Source of the DNA: Artemisia argyi
Lineage: Eukaryota; Streptophyta; Magnoliopsida; Asterales; Asteraceae
NCBI GenBank assembly: GCA_030686995.1
Contig: CM060686.1
Coordinates: 71,390,319-71,454,318 of the forward strand
Direction of reading: 5' to 3'
DNA: 64,000 nucleotides
The position numbers and the translations under genes were made by a program. Positions 35,370 through 48,302 of the stretch are shown here, in pieces; within the stretch, counting starts at the first letter, position 1; each line of letters starts with the position of its first letter. The notes below the pieces were generated by a model. That model was not told the DNA's origin. It worked only from the letters and a program-made list of their open reading frames with translations, and ran no database searches.

Positions 35370-36179
35370 ATATTTATAAGCGGTGATATAATAATAGGAT
35401 TTTTTTTTAAGTGTAATGTAGAGGAAACATCAAGACATTGCAAAGTCAATGAAATAGTATCAAAGAACATCATAAATTAAATAATAGTATCAAAGAACAT
35501 CATAAATTAAATAATTGTCACTTGTTGTTATGATAACAGTTTCCTAAAAGACGACTTTTTGGAATAAGTTTTGAATTACACATGATACTAGATGTCCAGA
35601 TTAGGGCTGAGCAAACGGACCGGACCGACCGACAAAACCGACCGGACCGAGACCGACCGGACCGGACCGACCACATTCGGTCCGGTCCTCGGTCTAACCT
35701 TTTTGGCAAATTCGGTTCTCGGTCCGGTCGGTCCGGTCCGGACCGACCAAAAACCCGAAAAAACTTGCCTAATTGGACCGGACCGACCGAAGACCGACCG
35801 GACCGGACCGGACCGAGACCGGACCGACCACATTCGGTCCGGTCTCGGTCTATGGTTTTCCGGTTCTCGGTCCTCGGTCCGGTCCGGTCTTGGTCGGTCC
35901 GGTCCGGTTTTCGCCCGATGCTCAGCCCTAGTCCAGATTGTCCAAATGTATATTAAATAAAAGGGTTTTGTTAACCACAACCTATGACGTTGTGTTTAAA
36001 CTTCCAAAAAGTCGTCTTTTAGTAAACTGTTATCATAACAACAAGTGACAATTATTTAATTTATGATGTTCTTTGATACTATTTCGTTGACTTTGCAATG
36101 TCTTGATGTTTCCTCTACATTACATTTAAAAAAAAAAAAAAAAAAAAAATCCTATTATTATATCACCGCTTATAAATAT
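35370..36179. mobile_element. Long foldback element with 180-195-bp inverted arms
   Basis: The left arm (35370-35564) and right arm (36002-36179) are near-perfect inverted copies, beginning ATATTTATAAGCGGTGATAT at each outer end. The left arm has an extra 33-bp tandem copy (ATAGTATCAAAGAACATCAT unit) and a shorter A/T homopolymer. The short middle has been enlarged by a hAT-like MITE. No clear target duplication could be fixed because the outer ends are palindromic (AAATATTT). No transposase is present; MULE or foldback type are both possible. Confidence 0.8.
35602..35930. mobile_element. hAT-like MITE rich in GGACC motifs, inside the foldback
   Basis: It is bounded by an identical 8-bp duplication GTCCAGAT (35594-35601 and 35931-35938). 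Terminal inverted repeats are TAGGGCTGAGCA and TGCTCAGCCCTA. The body is packed with GGACC, GGACCGACC and their complements in both orientations, as in plant hAT MITEs with subterminal motif clusters. The several open frames over this stretch are composition artefacts. Confidence 0.9.
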
Positions 36180-36268
36180 CAGATTATTGCTCAAACAGCC
36201 ATCGAATTTGCGTGAACACCGGTCCTAAATTAAAACACTGCAAGTTGAAGATTACAACGCTGTGAGGA

Positions 36269-36269
<1 letters not shown>

Positions 36270-36312
<43 letters not shown>
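36270..36312. repeat. (TTA)n microsatellite
   Basis: About 14 TTA units just before the plus-strand LINE. Confidence 0.9.
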
Positions 36313-36350
36313 GGGGAAATCTTACCTACATTTCCTTTGAAAAAAACGGA

Positions 36351-37538
36351 TTGTATCAAGAGCTTTACTGCAGGACTGAACGGTATATTTTTAAATTTTT
36401 TTCAAATGAAATGTCGGTAACTATACATTATGCTAATGTGGTATCTGAAAGGAATACAACAACTGGTGTGGGAGCAGGGAAGGTGATGAAGCATGAAAAG
36501 GAAGTGAAACGAATGGTGTTGAATGAGAATGATTTAGTGAAGATGGATGATTCGGCGGAGGTGGTCTTGGCAAAAGTAAGAGAGGTTGAAGTAATAGGTA
36601 AAATATACGGTATTATGGAACATGAAGGTTTTAATGGCTTTGAGGTACATCATGTGGGTGGGTTATGGGTATGGATTGAATTTAACAACCAAAAAGCTTG
36701 CGAAATATTCAAAAACAAGGATTCTATGAAGGCGTATTTTTCTGAAATAACACATGTATTGAGAAACTTTGTTGTGGATGAGAGATTGGTATGGATTGAT
36801 ATAGATGGACTCCTATTATGTGCATGGAGTTCAGAGGTGTTCAAAAAGATTGGGGGTTTATGGGGCAAGTTCATGTTTTTTGAGGATGATACAAGGGATA
36901 ACATTAGCTGTGGTCGTGTTTGTATTCGTACTTCTGAGAAGCATTGCTTATCCGAAATGATTCAAGTGGAAGTTGCAGGAGTAGCTTACTGGGTAAGGGT
37001 TCGTGAGACAGGGATATGCTCAATTAAAATAGAGAAAGATGCATCTGCAAGTGAGTCTAATAGTAGATTAGATAGCAGTTCCGAAGACGAGAGTAATGAT
37101 GGTTTGGAGAGTTTGGATCCAGACATATCAAGGTGGCCCGATGATAAAGAAAATGAGGAGAAAATGAACTATGTTAATGATGTAGCTGAGGTAGAAGACT
37201 CCACGTCTGATATTAAGGTAGTGAAAGATGATGGTAAAATAGAAGAGAAGGAAAATGAGCCTCGTAATGGTAATACGCACTCATGCAAGGAGAACATGGT
37301 AGGAGAAGAGAGGGAATCTGAGACACTTAGTCGTCAACCAGGTTTTGAAAATGTGCGAATTATGACACATAAGGTGAGTCAAGATGTTGACGACACGAAT
37401 AGTGGATGGATAACAAGCAAGCCTAGGAGCACAAACTCACGATGTGGCACCTTCTTTGGACGGAAGAGTAAAAATGGAATGGGAAAGGGACGAAGACAAG
37501 GAGTAATCAATGTTGATGATGAATATTCTTTCAATTAA
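36351..37538 (+). pseudogene. LINE ORF1 (Gag-like nucleic-acid-binding protein), N-terminally truncated
   Basis: Open for 395 codons. True homology probably starts near codon 20 (HYANVV), matching KSFVNVV of the minus-strand LINE ORF1. The centre has the WIDIDGLLLCAWSSEVFKKI block typical of plant LINE ORF1 after its RRM. The C-terminal half is acidic and Ser/Glu-rich, ending in a basic GRKSKNGMGKGRRQG patch. The RRM is missing, so the ATG at 36351 is likely fortuitous. ORF1 overlaps ORF2 by 23 bp. Confidence 0.75.
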
Positions 37539-40500
37539 TGCTCGGAGGATTGGTAGTATCGAGAAACGGAAGTGGATTCAAAATCTTTGTTATATGCAAG
37601 GAGTTTCGTTTTTGGGTGTCCAGGAAACGTTAATGACCAAAGTTAATTTGTTTCATTTAAAATCTTTGTGATGGAATTACAACTTTGATTTCGCATGTAG
37701 CACAACTATGGGTCATTCTGGGGGGATAGTGTCGATGTGGGACACGGCTGTTTTTGTAAAATCTCACATCCACTGTGGAGTTAACTATGTTGTAGTGGCA
37801 GGAAAGTGGATGGGACTTCAAGGGGTTTGTCATGTTATCAATGTATATGCTCCTCAAACTGTGGAAGCCAGAAAACGTCTATGGGAAGAAATCCGTCATT
37901 ACATGCAGTCAAAAAGTGGTCATTTGGAGATTTTAATGAAGTGCGAGATGTTTCAGAAAGATTTGGATCGGTTTATAATCAATATGGTGCAAACGTCTTT
38001 AATGAATTTATTAATCAGACCGAGCTTGTGGATCTAAATATTGGAGGTCGTAACTTTACGTGGATGAATAAATCGGGAACAAAAATGAGTAAACTTGATA
38101 GGTACCTTGTTTCTGAAAGTGTTACTTTAGAGTTTCCAGATATCTCAGTGATAGCATTGGAGCGAAAATGGTCGGATCATTTGCCTATACTCCTTCATTC
38201 TAAGCGGATGGATTTTGGGCCAATTCCATTCCGGGTGTTCCATTCCTGGCTAGACTTAGATGGATTCCATGATGTGGTTGTTCAAAGTTATAATGAATTT
38301 GATGAGGATCAGGAGACGGGTTGTAACTATCTTAAAAACAAGATGAAACATCTAAAAGGAAAAATAAAAGATTGGCATAAGGAATTTAAGGTTGATAAGA
38401 CAGCGAGGTCCAAGACTCTTCATAGCAAGATTGGGGCTATTGAGAACAAAATGGATGACATGATTGCTTCTGAAGACGAGGTCGCTCAGAGGATTCTTTG
38501 TTTAAAAGAGCTTGCGGATATCGAACGTTTAGATGGTATTGATGCGGCTCAAAAATCGAAGATTAAATGGGAGGTAGAGGGTGACGAGAACACTGCTTTC
38601 TTTCATGGTGTGCTGAATCAAAGAAGACGTAAACAAATGGTTCAAGGCATTATGGAACACGGTATGTGGCATACGGATCCAGTGACGATTAAGAATATTT
38701 TTGTAGACTTTTATCGTGAGAAATTTAATGCGGTTCAAACTCATATGCCATCCTTGGACTGGAACAGATTTGTTCAATTGGATAACCATGATATTGAGTT
38801 TTTGGAAGGCCCATGTTCGATTGAGGAAGTAAAAGCAGCGGTATGGCATTGTGGTAGTGATAAGGCGCTTGGACCTGACGGCTTCACTTTTAATTTCATT
38901 AAGAAATATTGGGATTTAATGCAACATGATATTTATAATATGGTTACAACCTTTTGTAATGAAGGCAAACTTCCAATTGGTTGTAATGCATCGTTTATAA
39001 CCTTGATCCCGAAGGTAGCAAATCCGGTTTTCGTTAATGATTATCGGCCTATATCGTTGATTGGTTTTCAGTACAAGATTATTGCTAAGATGTTGGCGAT
39101 ACGGTTGACACGTGTAATTAGTAAACTTATCAGTAGTGAGCAGTTGGCATTTGTTAAAGGCAGGCAGATTCTTGATGGGCCTCTAATGGTTAGTGAGGTT
39201 ATGGAGTGGTATAAAATTAAGCGGAAGAAGTTAATGATTTTCAAAGTCGACTTTGAAAAAGCATATGATTCGTTGTGTTGGGAATATATTGACTTTGTGA
39301 TGACGCAATTTAGTTTTGGAACTCGTTGGCGTAATTGGATCCGAGAGTGTCTAATAACCGCAAGGTTATCTATATTAATTAACGGAAGTCCGACTGAGGA
39401 AATTTCTATGTTTCGTGGACTTCGACAGGGGGATCCTCTATCACCTTTTATATTTATCCTTGCAATGGAAGGTCTTCACATTGCGATTCAAAAAGCGGTG
39501 GAAGATAAGAAAATTGCAGGTGCTGTTGTGGGTGATATTAAATTCAACGTCTTGCATCTTTTCTATGCAGATGATGTCGTATTTCTAACAGATTGGTCCC
39601 ATAGGGAGGTGGACGGAATTATTGACGTTCTTCATAACTTTTATGTAGCATCGGGATTAAAAATAAATATAGCAAAGTCAAATATGTATGGCGTTGGTGT
39701 TAGTATGGAGGAGGTGTCAAACATGGCAAGAGCTACGGGTTGTGCAGCAGGTACATTACCTTTTACATATGCTGGTATTCTTGTGGGAGCAAGCATGGCT
39801 CGAACAAGTAGTTGGGATGGCGTGGTTCAACGATTCCGCAATCGTCTATCCAAGTGGAAGGTAAAGATGTTATCAAGTGGGGGAAGATTAACTCTAATTA
39901 AATCAGTTCTTGGAAGCTTGGGTATTTATTTAATGTCCTTGTTTCGAGTCCCACAAGGTGTTATAAAAGTTTTGGAACAACTTAGGGCCAAGTTTTTTTG
40001 GGGGTGCCAAAACGATGAAAAAAATTATAGCATGGGTGGCATGGGACGAGGTACTTGCTTCAAAGGATAGAGGGGGTTTAGGAATTGGTAGCTTGGCTTC
40101 GTTTAACTTAGCCCTCCTTCAAAAATGGCGTTGGCGCTTCTATAACGATTCAGAAGCTATATGGTGTCGTGTAATTAAAGCAATTCATGGAGACCAGGGC
40201 GGAGTTTCAAACAGAAACGACCAAAGAATTCGTTCAGGTACGTGGTCTCGTATCGTGGGCTCGATTAACTATCTTCATGACTCTAATGTTATAGACTATA
40301 ATACGTTACGTTATAGTCTAGTAGGGGGAATCGTATTCACTTTTGGATGGATATCTGGATAGAAGACCAGCCCTTATGTTCTCGGTTTACTCGTCTATAT
40401 ATGTTGGAAACGGAGCAAAATTGTAAGGTACGTGACAAATGGAATGATGGAGGTTGGGTTTGGAAATGGCGTCGAGATGTTAGAAGTGGTATAGAGCAGA

Positions 40501-41162
40501 GCCAACTAAACAACCTTCTAATATTGCTCGCAAATGTTGAATTGCAAAATGGTCAAGATAAAGCTCGATGGACGTTAGATAATCAAGGTATATTCTCGGT
40601 TGCTGGAACACGTTCGTACATTGACGAAATGCGATTGTTGGGCCAAGATTTGGTTACTAGATGGTGTCCTTTTGTTCCAAGGAAGGTCAATATCTTTGTT
40701 TGGCGGGTTATGTTGGACCGATTACCAACTCGGTATAACTTGTCTCGGAAAGGTTTGGAAATAGAAGCAATTTCGTGCCCTTGTTGTGGAACGGGTATGG
40801 AAACCATTTCTCATGTGCTCTTTACATGTAATCTTGCGAAAGAGGTTTGGTTGAAGATAGTTCGATGGTGTCAAGTCCATATGCCAGATAACGGTTCCTA
40901 TGCTGATTGGGTATCATGGTGTAATCAGGTTCCAAACGTTAACAATAGTCGGGTGAGGTTGGAAGTTATCGGGTTGACAACATGTTGGATGTTATGGAGG
41001 TACAGAAATTCAGTGACATTTGATTCCAGAAAAATGTTCAAACGCGATTTAGTAGATAATATTATTTTGTATTCGTTTTTTTGGTTAAAACATCGAAACT
41101 CAAAGAGTAAAATCTCTTGGGTTGAATGGCTTAAACATCCATTGTATTGTTGTTTAGTCTAG
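37516..41162 (+). pseudogene. LINE ORF2: AP endonuclease, reverse transcriptase, zf-RVT
   Basis: It starts with ATGATG at 37516 inside the end of ORF1. The endonuclease shows SINARRIG, GGIVSMWD and GDFNEVRD. RT shows LIPKV, DYRPISLIG, VDFEKAYDS, GLRQGDPLSPF and FYADDVVF (39561 onward). The C-terminal Cys-rich finger CPCCGTGMETISHVLFTC and W-M-L-W-RYRN follow, ending in TAG at 41160-41162. Breaks: in-frame TGA at 37669-37671 and frameshifts near 37915, 40020 (A-run) and 40325 (G-run). RT core residues are intact. The intact protein nicks target DNA and primes reverse transcription there; this copy cannot make it in one piece. Confidence 0.85.
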
Positions 41163-41254
41163 TGATTTGCTAGACTTTTCTCTCATTTTTTTTAATCTAA
41201 TGTTGTTCCAAAAAAAAAAAAAAAAAAAAAAAAGAAAAAGAAAAAAAAAAGCAA

Positions 41255-44200
41255 GGAGCTAGAACTACAAAACAATAAGATAGGGATTTTTTTAGCCATT
41301 CGTTCCAACTAAACGAGACTTTACTTCTGAATCTACACCCATAAAAAGAACTAGAAACAACACTATAAAAAATAATCGTCTTCGATGGAACTTTATCATA
41401 AAAAAGGAGCTTGTTACGATACGTCCATATCTGCCACCACATAGTATAGAACACACCTTCTAACATCAATTTAGATTTCGCCGCAATACGCAAAGACACT
41501 ATCCAATAATACCACTCATCGTACGAATTAACATCGACATAAGCGACGTTCCACCATAAAGAAACCTTGCAAGCAATCTGTTTTAACAAATGACACCGAA
41601 AGAACAAATGCTCCAAAGACTCGACCCCGCCATCAGAAACAGGACACAAAATGGAATGAATATCACTAAAAAAAATCAATACCTCTACGAGAAATGTTGA
41701 ACCGCGTAGGAAGGGCATCAATCTTGATTTTCCATGCAAGAATATTCACTTTAATCGGGATGTACTTAACCCACCTAGTCTTTGAGCAAACACTCGGAAA
41801 ACGTTTCTCATCTATAACCTTCCGAATAGAAGACACCAAAAATTCACCCGAGCTCTCCAAGTTCCAAACCCACCTATCAGCCATAGGCACTAAATTGACC
41901 GAGCTAATCATATCAGAAAGGTTGTTGAGTTGAATCTGTTCAGCTCCACCCCTAACATCACGACGAAAAGAACTCACCAGGCTAGGGTCCTTTAACTTTG
42001 TGCAAACATTCACCAATTTACACGACTCAAGAGCATATAACCGAGGAAATAAATCTTTAAGAATACCTCCACTACACCAATTATCCTTCCAGAAATTAGT
42101 AGTCTCCCCATCACCCAGCTTAAGCCGAATACAATCTAAAATATTCACCCCTTTACTACATAAAACCCTCACTTCATGCACAATACTCGTCCAGCAAGTC
42201 CGTCCACCAATGTAATGCGCCTTATCCATGTTCCCATCCTCACTGTGAATAGCCTTTATAACATTTGCCCATAAGGATGTTTTTTGACTGTAAAACCTCC
42301 AAAGCCATTTAACCATTAAACCTCTATTTAACGCATATAAGCTAGACACCCCAAGACCACCATGATCTATAGCAGTCAAAACTCTACTCCATTTCACCCG
42401 CGTAACTTTTTTGCTGCCTAGCTCGTGGCCGTTAAAAAAATGACTACGAATAGATTCCAACATATTAAGAACACTCGAAGGAATTCTGAAAATGGACATA
42501 TGAAAAATAGGAATCGATCCTAACACCGAATTTAACAACGTTAATCGTCATCCAATAGATAGAGCTTTCATCTTCCCTTTTTGATAATCTAGATTTCACC
42601 TTCTCAACAACCTCCTTCCAATCACTCACCCGAGACATTGTGGCTCCAACTTTAGTCCCTAAATACAAGAACGGGCTTTTGAGAGTAAGGCATGCAAGTT
42701 TAGAAGCCGCATGTTTCACCTTCTCATCCTCCATATTAATTCCCATAAGCTTACTTTTGCTCATGTTGATTCTAAGACCGTATGCACTATAGAAACAATC
42801 CAACACATGAATAAGAGTATTAATGTTACTATCACTCCATTGTCCCACAAACACCGCATCATCCACATAGAACATGTGCGATAAACTCAACGACTGACTT
42901 AGCTTAATACCCTTAAACATTCCAACGTCAACAACCCATTGGAAAGATAGATGCAAACTTTCCATAATGAGAATGAATAAAAAAGGAGACGAAGGATCAC
43001 CTTGCTTTAAACCTTTGAAGAATTGGAACTCTTCGGTAGGACTACCGCTAACTATAATAGAACCTCTTGAAGACCTCAAGCACTCCTGAATTCAGTTACA
43101 CCATTTATTGCCAAAACCAAACTTTTTAAGAACATCATCCAAAAAATCCCAACGGAACGAATCATAAGCTTTCTCAAAGTCAACCTTGAAAACTAACGAC
43201 TGCTTTTTCTTAATTTTGCACCATTGCATTACCTCGTTAAGAATAAACAAACCATCTAAAATCTGTCTCCCCGCGATAAAAGCCGATTGAACCTCACTCA
43301 CAATGACTCCCAAAACCCCTACAAGACGATTCACGAGAATTTTCTCTATAACCTTATAAATGCTTCCAATGAGGCTAATTGGTCTAAAATCATTAACCAA
43401 ATTTGCATTAGGAACTTTCGGTATCAAAGCAACAAAAGATGAATTGCAACCTTTAGGAATATCACCATGAGTAAAAAAGTGTTTAACAGCACCGAACACA
43501 TCCTCTTCAATAGTCGATCAAAATTGACGATAGAAACCAAATGTAAATCCATCCTGACCCGGGGATTTGTCCATACCACAATCCAACACTGCCGTTTTCA
43601 ATTCTTGTAAAGTCACCTCACATTCAAGACCCTCCTGTTGTTCGATTGAAAGAGATCTCGGATAACTCATCTCATCAGTAGCACGACCATCTAATGGTTT
43701 ATTGAATCTTTTCCGAAAATGTATAAAAAATTCATTTTTAACATCGTGCGGCTTATCATTCCACACTCCATCTACCATGACCTCTTGAATATTCTGTTGG
43801 TTACGTTTTTTTGTTCAGCATCTCGTGAAAGAAACGAGTATTCTCATCCCCTTCAACAGCCCATTAATCTTCGCCTTTTGCGCCATATCCAAAGCATGAA
43901 GATGATCTAAATGCTGCATAGAATTCATTACCTCCATCCTTTTTTTAACCACCGCATCCGTTCCATCACCCTTGTCAATAACCACGTCCAACATCCGAAG
44001 CTCATCCTTGTATCTATCAACCAATTCCTTACGGTTAAGCCGATTACTTTTGATCCATTCACAAATCTTTAACTTGAGATATCTCAAGTTACCCACCATA
44101 TTTCGCATCCCATAAGACACGTCAACAGGAGCTATATTCCACGTATCTGCAACAAATTTACTAAATCCATCCAATTCAAGCCAGTGATGAAAAAAATGAA

Positions 44201-44920
44201 ACGGAACCGGACCATAATCATTTGTAGCCTCACGGAGAAGAATAGGGCGATGATTAGATAAATACCTCTCAAGAGTGATAGCACTAATATGAGGACAAAT
44301 AGTGAACAGATTATCTGATACAAGAAACCTATCAAGTTTACTCATTTTCGTAGCAGACTTATGACACCACGTGAATGTACTTCCGCCTAAAGGAACCTCT
44401 TCAAGACCCGCATTAACAATGAAAGAGTTAAACTCATCCGCCCCTTGACTATTCAAAATCGACCCAAACCTATCAGATTTGTAATGAACCTCATTAGAGT
44501 CGCCTATAATGATCACCTCACCATTCCACTGATTAATCACATGCGTCAAATAATCCCACACCATCCGTTTATCTCTCGGATCATGAGGAGCATACACCGC
44601 AATAATGATGAGATCAGTACCACTTTTCCGCCACACTCCTCGAACAATGACAAAATAATCCGAAATAGTGGAGCTACTTTTCCAAAACATATTAGGATCC
44701 CACACACAAAGGATCCCACCAGCATTACCAACTGAGTTTCTATGGATGAAGTCAAAAGCATAATTCCCCCAACAATTTCGAACACAAAAACCTCCATCTT
44801 CTCCATCATAGTTTCCCGAATCGCCAAAAAATTTACTTTATTTTTAACACACAAATCCCTAACCCAATCTTTTTTGGCCTTTTGGGCAAGGCCTTGAATA
44901 TTAAGAGAAAGAAAGTTCAT
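41255..44920 (-). pseudogene. LINE ORF2, minus strand: endonuclease, RT, zf-RVT
   Basis: The start overlaps the ORF1 stop as ATGA (44920-44917). It begins MNFLSLNIQGL; the endonuclease follows in two frames with YAPHDPRDK and GDSNEV (the usual GDFNEV has F to S). RT has LIPKVPNANLVNDFRPISLIG, VDFEKAYDS, GLKQGDPSSPF and FYVDDAVF (about 42850-42878). The zf-RVT region CPVSDGGVESLEHLFFRC and the MWWQIWTYRN motif follow. Frameshifts or stops lie near 44650, 43815, 43505, 43085, 42560 and 41690. The RT core blocks remain legible, but no single protein can be made. Confidence 0.85.
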
Positions 44921-46444
44921 CGATCAACCATCGACACTCCATGTGATGCAATGATCTCGGACAAATTATTTACGCAACCCTCCATATTATACCCCATAGT
45001 TTGACCCACTTTCACAACTTCCTCCATCCAACCCAAAAATGAAATCCTTGTACGTGGAGCTTCTGACTTTTTAAATCTCCCAGAACTCACAGATTGAGAT
45101 TCAGCACCCTTAGCTCCCAAATTAACACAATAATTCTCACTTCCATTGTTGTTCTCATCCGCTTTGCAATTTAACGATTTGTCTCCATGAACACTCCTAT
45201 CATTTTCCTCAATATTAGGTGTAAAACCCGGAGGATATTTCAAGCTTTGGTCCTCTACTTCCACCTTATCATTTTTTTATATTCTATTCTTCTTTAACAA
45301 AGAGTACACACCAAACGGATCATCTAATTGATCCTCTTTCATTCCAATAGACTCGTCAAAATTCGTTTCTGGGACCTCAGCCACATCACTATTTCATCAC
45401 AGTTCTCCCCATCATCTGTCTTATTAACACCTTCCATAAAACTATCTTCTGAATTCTCATCATCTTCAACTTCCACCAATAAATCGTGGACCCAACTAGG
45501 AACCTCCTTAGCTCGGATCCAGAAAACCTTACCACGGAAAATAATCTTGAAATTCTCATAGATATTGGTATTCATCTTCGTATACAGGCATAGCCGTTTG
45601 GAATGATAGCAATTCTCCTCTTGATCATCAACATCCAATAACTCTCCCCACTCTCAGCAATTCTTTTGAATGTATTCCCCGACCAAGATTTGAGAGGAAC
45701 CCCTTCAACCTGAACCCAAACTATTCTACCATCAGGATTAAAGTCAATAAACGCTTCTCTCATTTCAGAAAACCATGAGCCCACCCCCACATTATTCCTA
45801 AATAAGTCTTTAGATTTAGGAGAAATAAATTCAAGTAGCACTCAAAGTTTCACCATGTACTTGACGTTAATGTCAGTAAATCCTTCATTATGAAAAACCG
45901 TCTTGAGGTTAGTTAAAGAACCGAACTCTTTCACCCTTCCCAACAATGAATTCGTTAAGTCTTTAGAATACAAACATTCCTCATCCAATACAATCGCAGG
46001 AGTAGAATCACATTCCACTGACCCCGAGCTAGTATTAGATTTCACAACATTAACAAACGATTTCCCCATATCCCCACCATCCTTACGAGGAACATGATAA
46101 CCACCCCTATGCAATTCAACATTTTTCTTCTCAGTTGCCTTATTACTATTCAAAGGAGCCCTATGGAATCTTGCAATATTTTCATGGAATTTTGAACGGT
46201 CTACCCAAATCGTACACAAATTACTCACCAAACGATCCACATTGAAGACATTTATAAAACGAACGAAACCAGATCTCTTACCTTGTTTCGACCTATTCAT
46301 AGGGATAAATGAGTCGACAACATGACCGTATTGTTTACAAGCATGAAACAATTCCTTAGCAGTAAACGAATCAGGAAAATTCGTTACGAAGATCGACGTT
46401 GAAACTCTATTAACATCATCCTCTTTCAATCTAAAACTTCCCAT
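44917..46444 (-). pseudogene. LINE ORF1 with RRM domain, minus strand
   Basis: The N-terminus is an RRM: RNP2-like IFVTNF, and RNP1-like RSGFVRF, at about residues 15-65. The central conserved block is WVQVEGVPLKSWSGNTFKRI; the acidic linker contains VEDDENSEDS; the C-terminus GWMEEVVKVGQTMGYNMEGC is typical of plant L1 ORF1. It is broken by TGA at 45842-45844, a frameshift near 45585 and another break near 45300. ORF1 proteins of this type bind element RNA. The start ATG 46444 fits the family N-terminus. Confidence 0.8.
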
Positions 46445-46620
46445 TAGAAAATGAAATTGATCAATAATAATTTTTGAATACAGGTTTTTGGATCGAAAAT
46501 GGGTTAATTTGATGATATTAATTGGGGGAAATGATGTATGTGTGATTTTGGAAGTGGGTTTTGAAGTAATTGAGATTTGGTGAATTAAAATTGAGTTAAT
46601 ATGGGTTTGGTTATGGTGAT

Positions 46621-46889
46621 TTTACCTGAAAACGCCATGGGGATGACGCTTGGGAGAAAAAGTCAAAGTCATAACGTGGAGTTTGATTTTGTCGGATTTG
46701 CTAAACACATATAGGATATGTAAATATGTAAGTTTTAGTGGGTATATATGTACGTAATTGCCCCTATGACATGCGTTATACATAAGGAGGATAATAATAA
46801 CCACCTCAAGTAGTTGACAACGCCTAGTGACGAAAAGGTTTACTTTGTAACAATCATACTAAAATGCATAATGCGTCAAGTTCAATTTC
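46621..46889. other. Spacer
   Basis: No gene or element end recognised between the LINE 5' end and the repeated SINE-like block. Confidence 0.35.
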
Positions 46890-47310
46890 TGTCAATTGCA
46901 AATAACTCTAAAGTGGTCACGCCAACCTTTTAAAAAAGAGGGTTTTACCTGGTTTGAGGGTGTGTGGCAATGAGTTCAAATCCCGTCTGTTCGTCGGCAA
47001 AAAAGTCAAAAACCATGGTTACCAAAAAAATCCCTTAGACATAGAAACCTTAAAAATAACCCTTAAGACTATGTTTAATACAAGTGTCTTAGTGGTGAAA
47101 ACGTGCAACCATTACCACTACAATGTGAAAGACTTAAGTTTAATTCTTCTGGGGTCCAAACAAATCGAGCAACTCTGAAGTGGCTGCACAAACCTTTCGG
47201 AAAAAAGAGAGGGCTTTACCCTTAGTATATGTGGCTATGAACTCAAACCCTGTAAATTAGTTGATCAAAAAGTCGAAAACCATGGTTGCAAAAAAAAAAA
47301 ATAAAAAAAT
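46890..47310 (+). repeat. Two diverged copies of a SINE-like repeat
   Basis: Copy 1 (about 46905-47050) and copy 2 (about 47165-47310) share, in order: ACTCTAAAGTGG-like, AAACCTTT-like, GAGGGTTTTACC-like, GGCAATGAGTTCAAATCCCG-like and AAAAGTCAAAAACCATGGTT-like blocks. GAGTTCAAATCCCG in copy 1 fits a polymerase III B box; copy 2 ends in an A-rich tail (47289-47320). The A box is not clear. A tRNA-derived SINE family is the best reading. Confidence 0.45.
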
Positions 47311-47827
47311 AAAAACCTTTATAAACAACAAGAAATTTAGTAAATATAATGGATTAAGACACATATATACACTCAACAGCCACCAATTGGGAGGCTAAGG
47401 ACTTGTTCGTTAAAATTTTACATTAAGTCATGTTTAAATAAGACGTGACTTAATTCATACACATTTAGTTTTATCACTTTATATTTTGAGTCATCATTCT
47501 CTATTAAGTGATAAATAAAGAATTTTCATATGACATTATGAATTCAGTTTTTTCATATTAAGTTAATTAAGTTAAATTCAAACACAAACTAAAAACAATA
47601 AGAAAAACAAAAATATAAAGTGTCATTTGTTTTTATTTTAAAGAAGCACTTTTTCTCTCTTTTCACTTCTTTTGTCTACGGGCGTACAAAGGTTTCTGTT
47701 TTCTTTTTCTTTTTTCTGCATAAGTTCTTCTTTTCACTTCTTTGAAAGACACAAAAAACAAACGGTCTTTTAACTTGCAGATGAAGGCTTTAGATTTACA
47801 TCATCTTCTCCATACATGGTTTGCAGA
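47311..47827. other. AT-rich spacer
   Basis: No gene. Its last five bases (GCAGA, 47823-47827) should be the target duplication of the Ty3 element; the other copy lies outside the window. Confidence 0.4.
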
Positions 47828-48302
47828 TGTAACACCCCCAAAATTTGGTACAACGGAATACTCAACAAGCTTTCGGGGTGCTACGGGGATTGGTATCCAA
47901 CACAAGACATAAAAGAATGAGATAAAGTAAACATAAGAAAAATACAACCACGCGGGGTTTTAAAGTTTACATTTATCCCAAATTCATCCAAAGTCAGGCC
48001 CAAAAGAAATAAATATAGGTCCACAATTATTTATCAGAGTTTTAGAAAATAGATCCATAACCAGGTGCCATAGCCAAGCCTCCAATCCAAGCATCCAGGG
48101 GCATCACTTAATTACCTGAGAAAATGCGCTAAAAGTCAGCTTTCGCTGGTGAGATCATAGGTTTAACTTCATGACTAAATAGAGTGGATATATACGCAAA
48201 AATGCTTGCTAGCTAGACTAGGCCTCAATCATCCAACCAAAACAAACCAATCAAATCTAATCAACCCTATAGGTGCACACTATAGCTCAAATCAATCAAA
48301 TC

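Larger units (their letters stand above)
36313..41251 (+). mobile_element. L1-type LINE, plus strand, 5'-truncated and mutated
   Basis: Order: partial ORF1, then ORF2 with endonuclease, RT, zf-RVT, a short 3' UTR (41163-41211) and an A-rich tail (about 41212-41251). ORF1 lacks the N-terminal RRM seen in the neighbouring minus-strand LINE, so the copy is 5'-truncated. Its tail abuts the 3' end of the minus-strand LINE, giving a tail-to-tail pair. No target duplication was found. Confidence 0.85.
41252..46620 (-). mobile_element. L1-type LINE, minus strand, near full length and mutated
   Basis: Minus-strand order: a 5' UTR-like stretch (about 46620-46445), ORF1 with RRM (46444-44917), then ORF2 (44920-about 41255). 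Its own terminal tail is missing or merged with the A-rich tract at 41212-41251, where the plus-strand LINE ends. ORF1 and ORF2 are related to, but clearly diverged from, those of the plus-strand LINE. Confidence 0.85.

Noticed and set aside
35582..35980. Overlapping 120-130-residue ORFs on both strands
   Set aside because: They lie in the GGACC-rich hAT-like MITE; repeats without stops keep several frames open. Arg/Gly/Pro-rich products have no domain.
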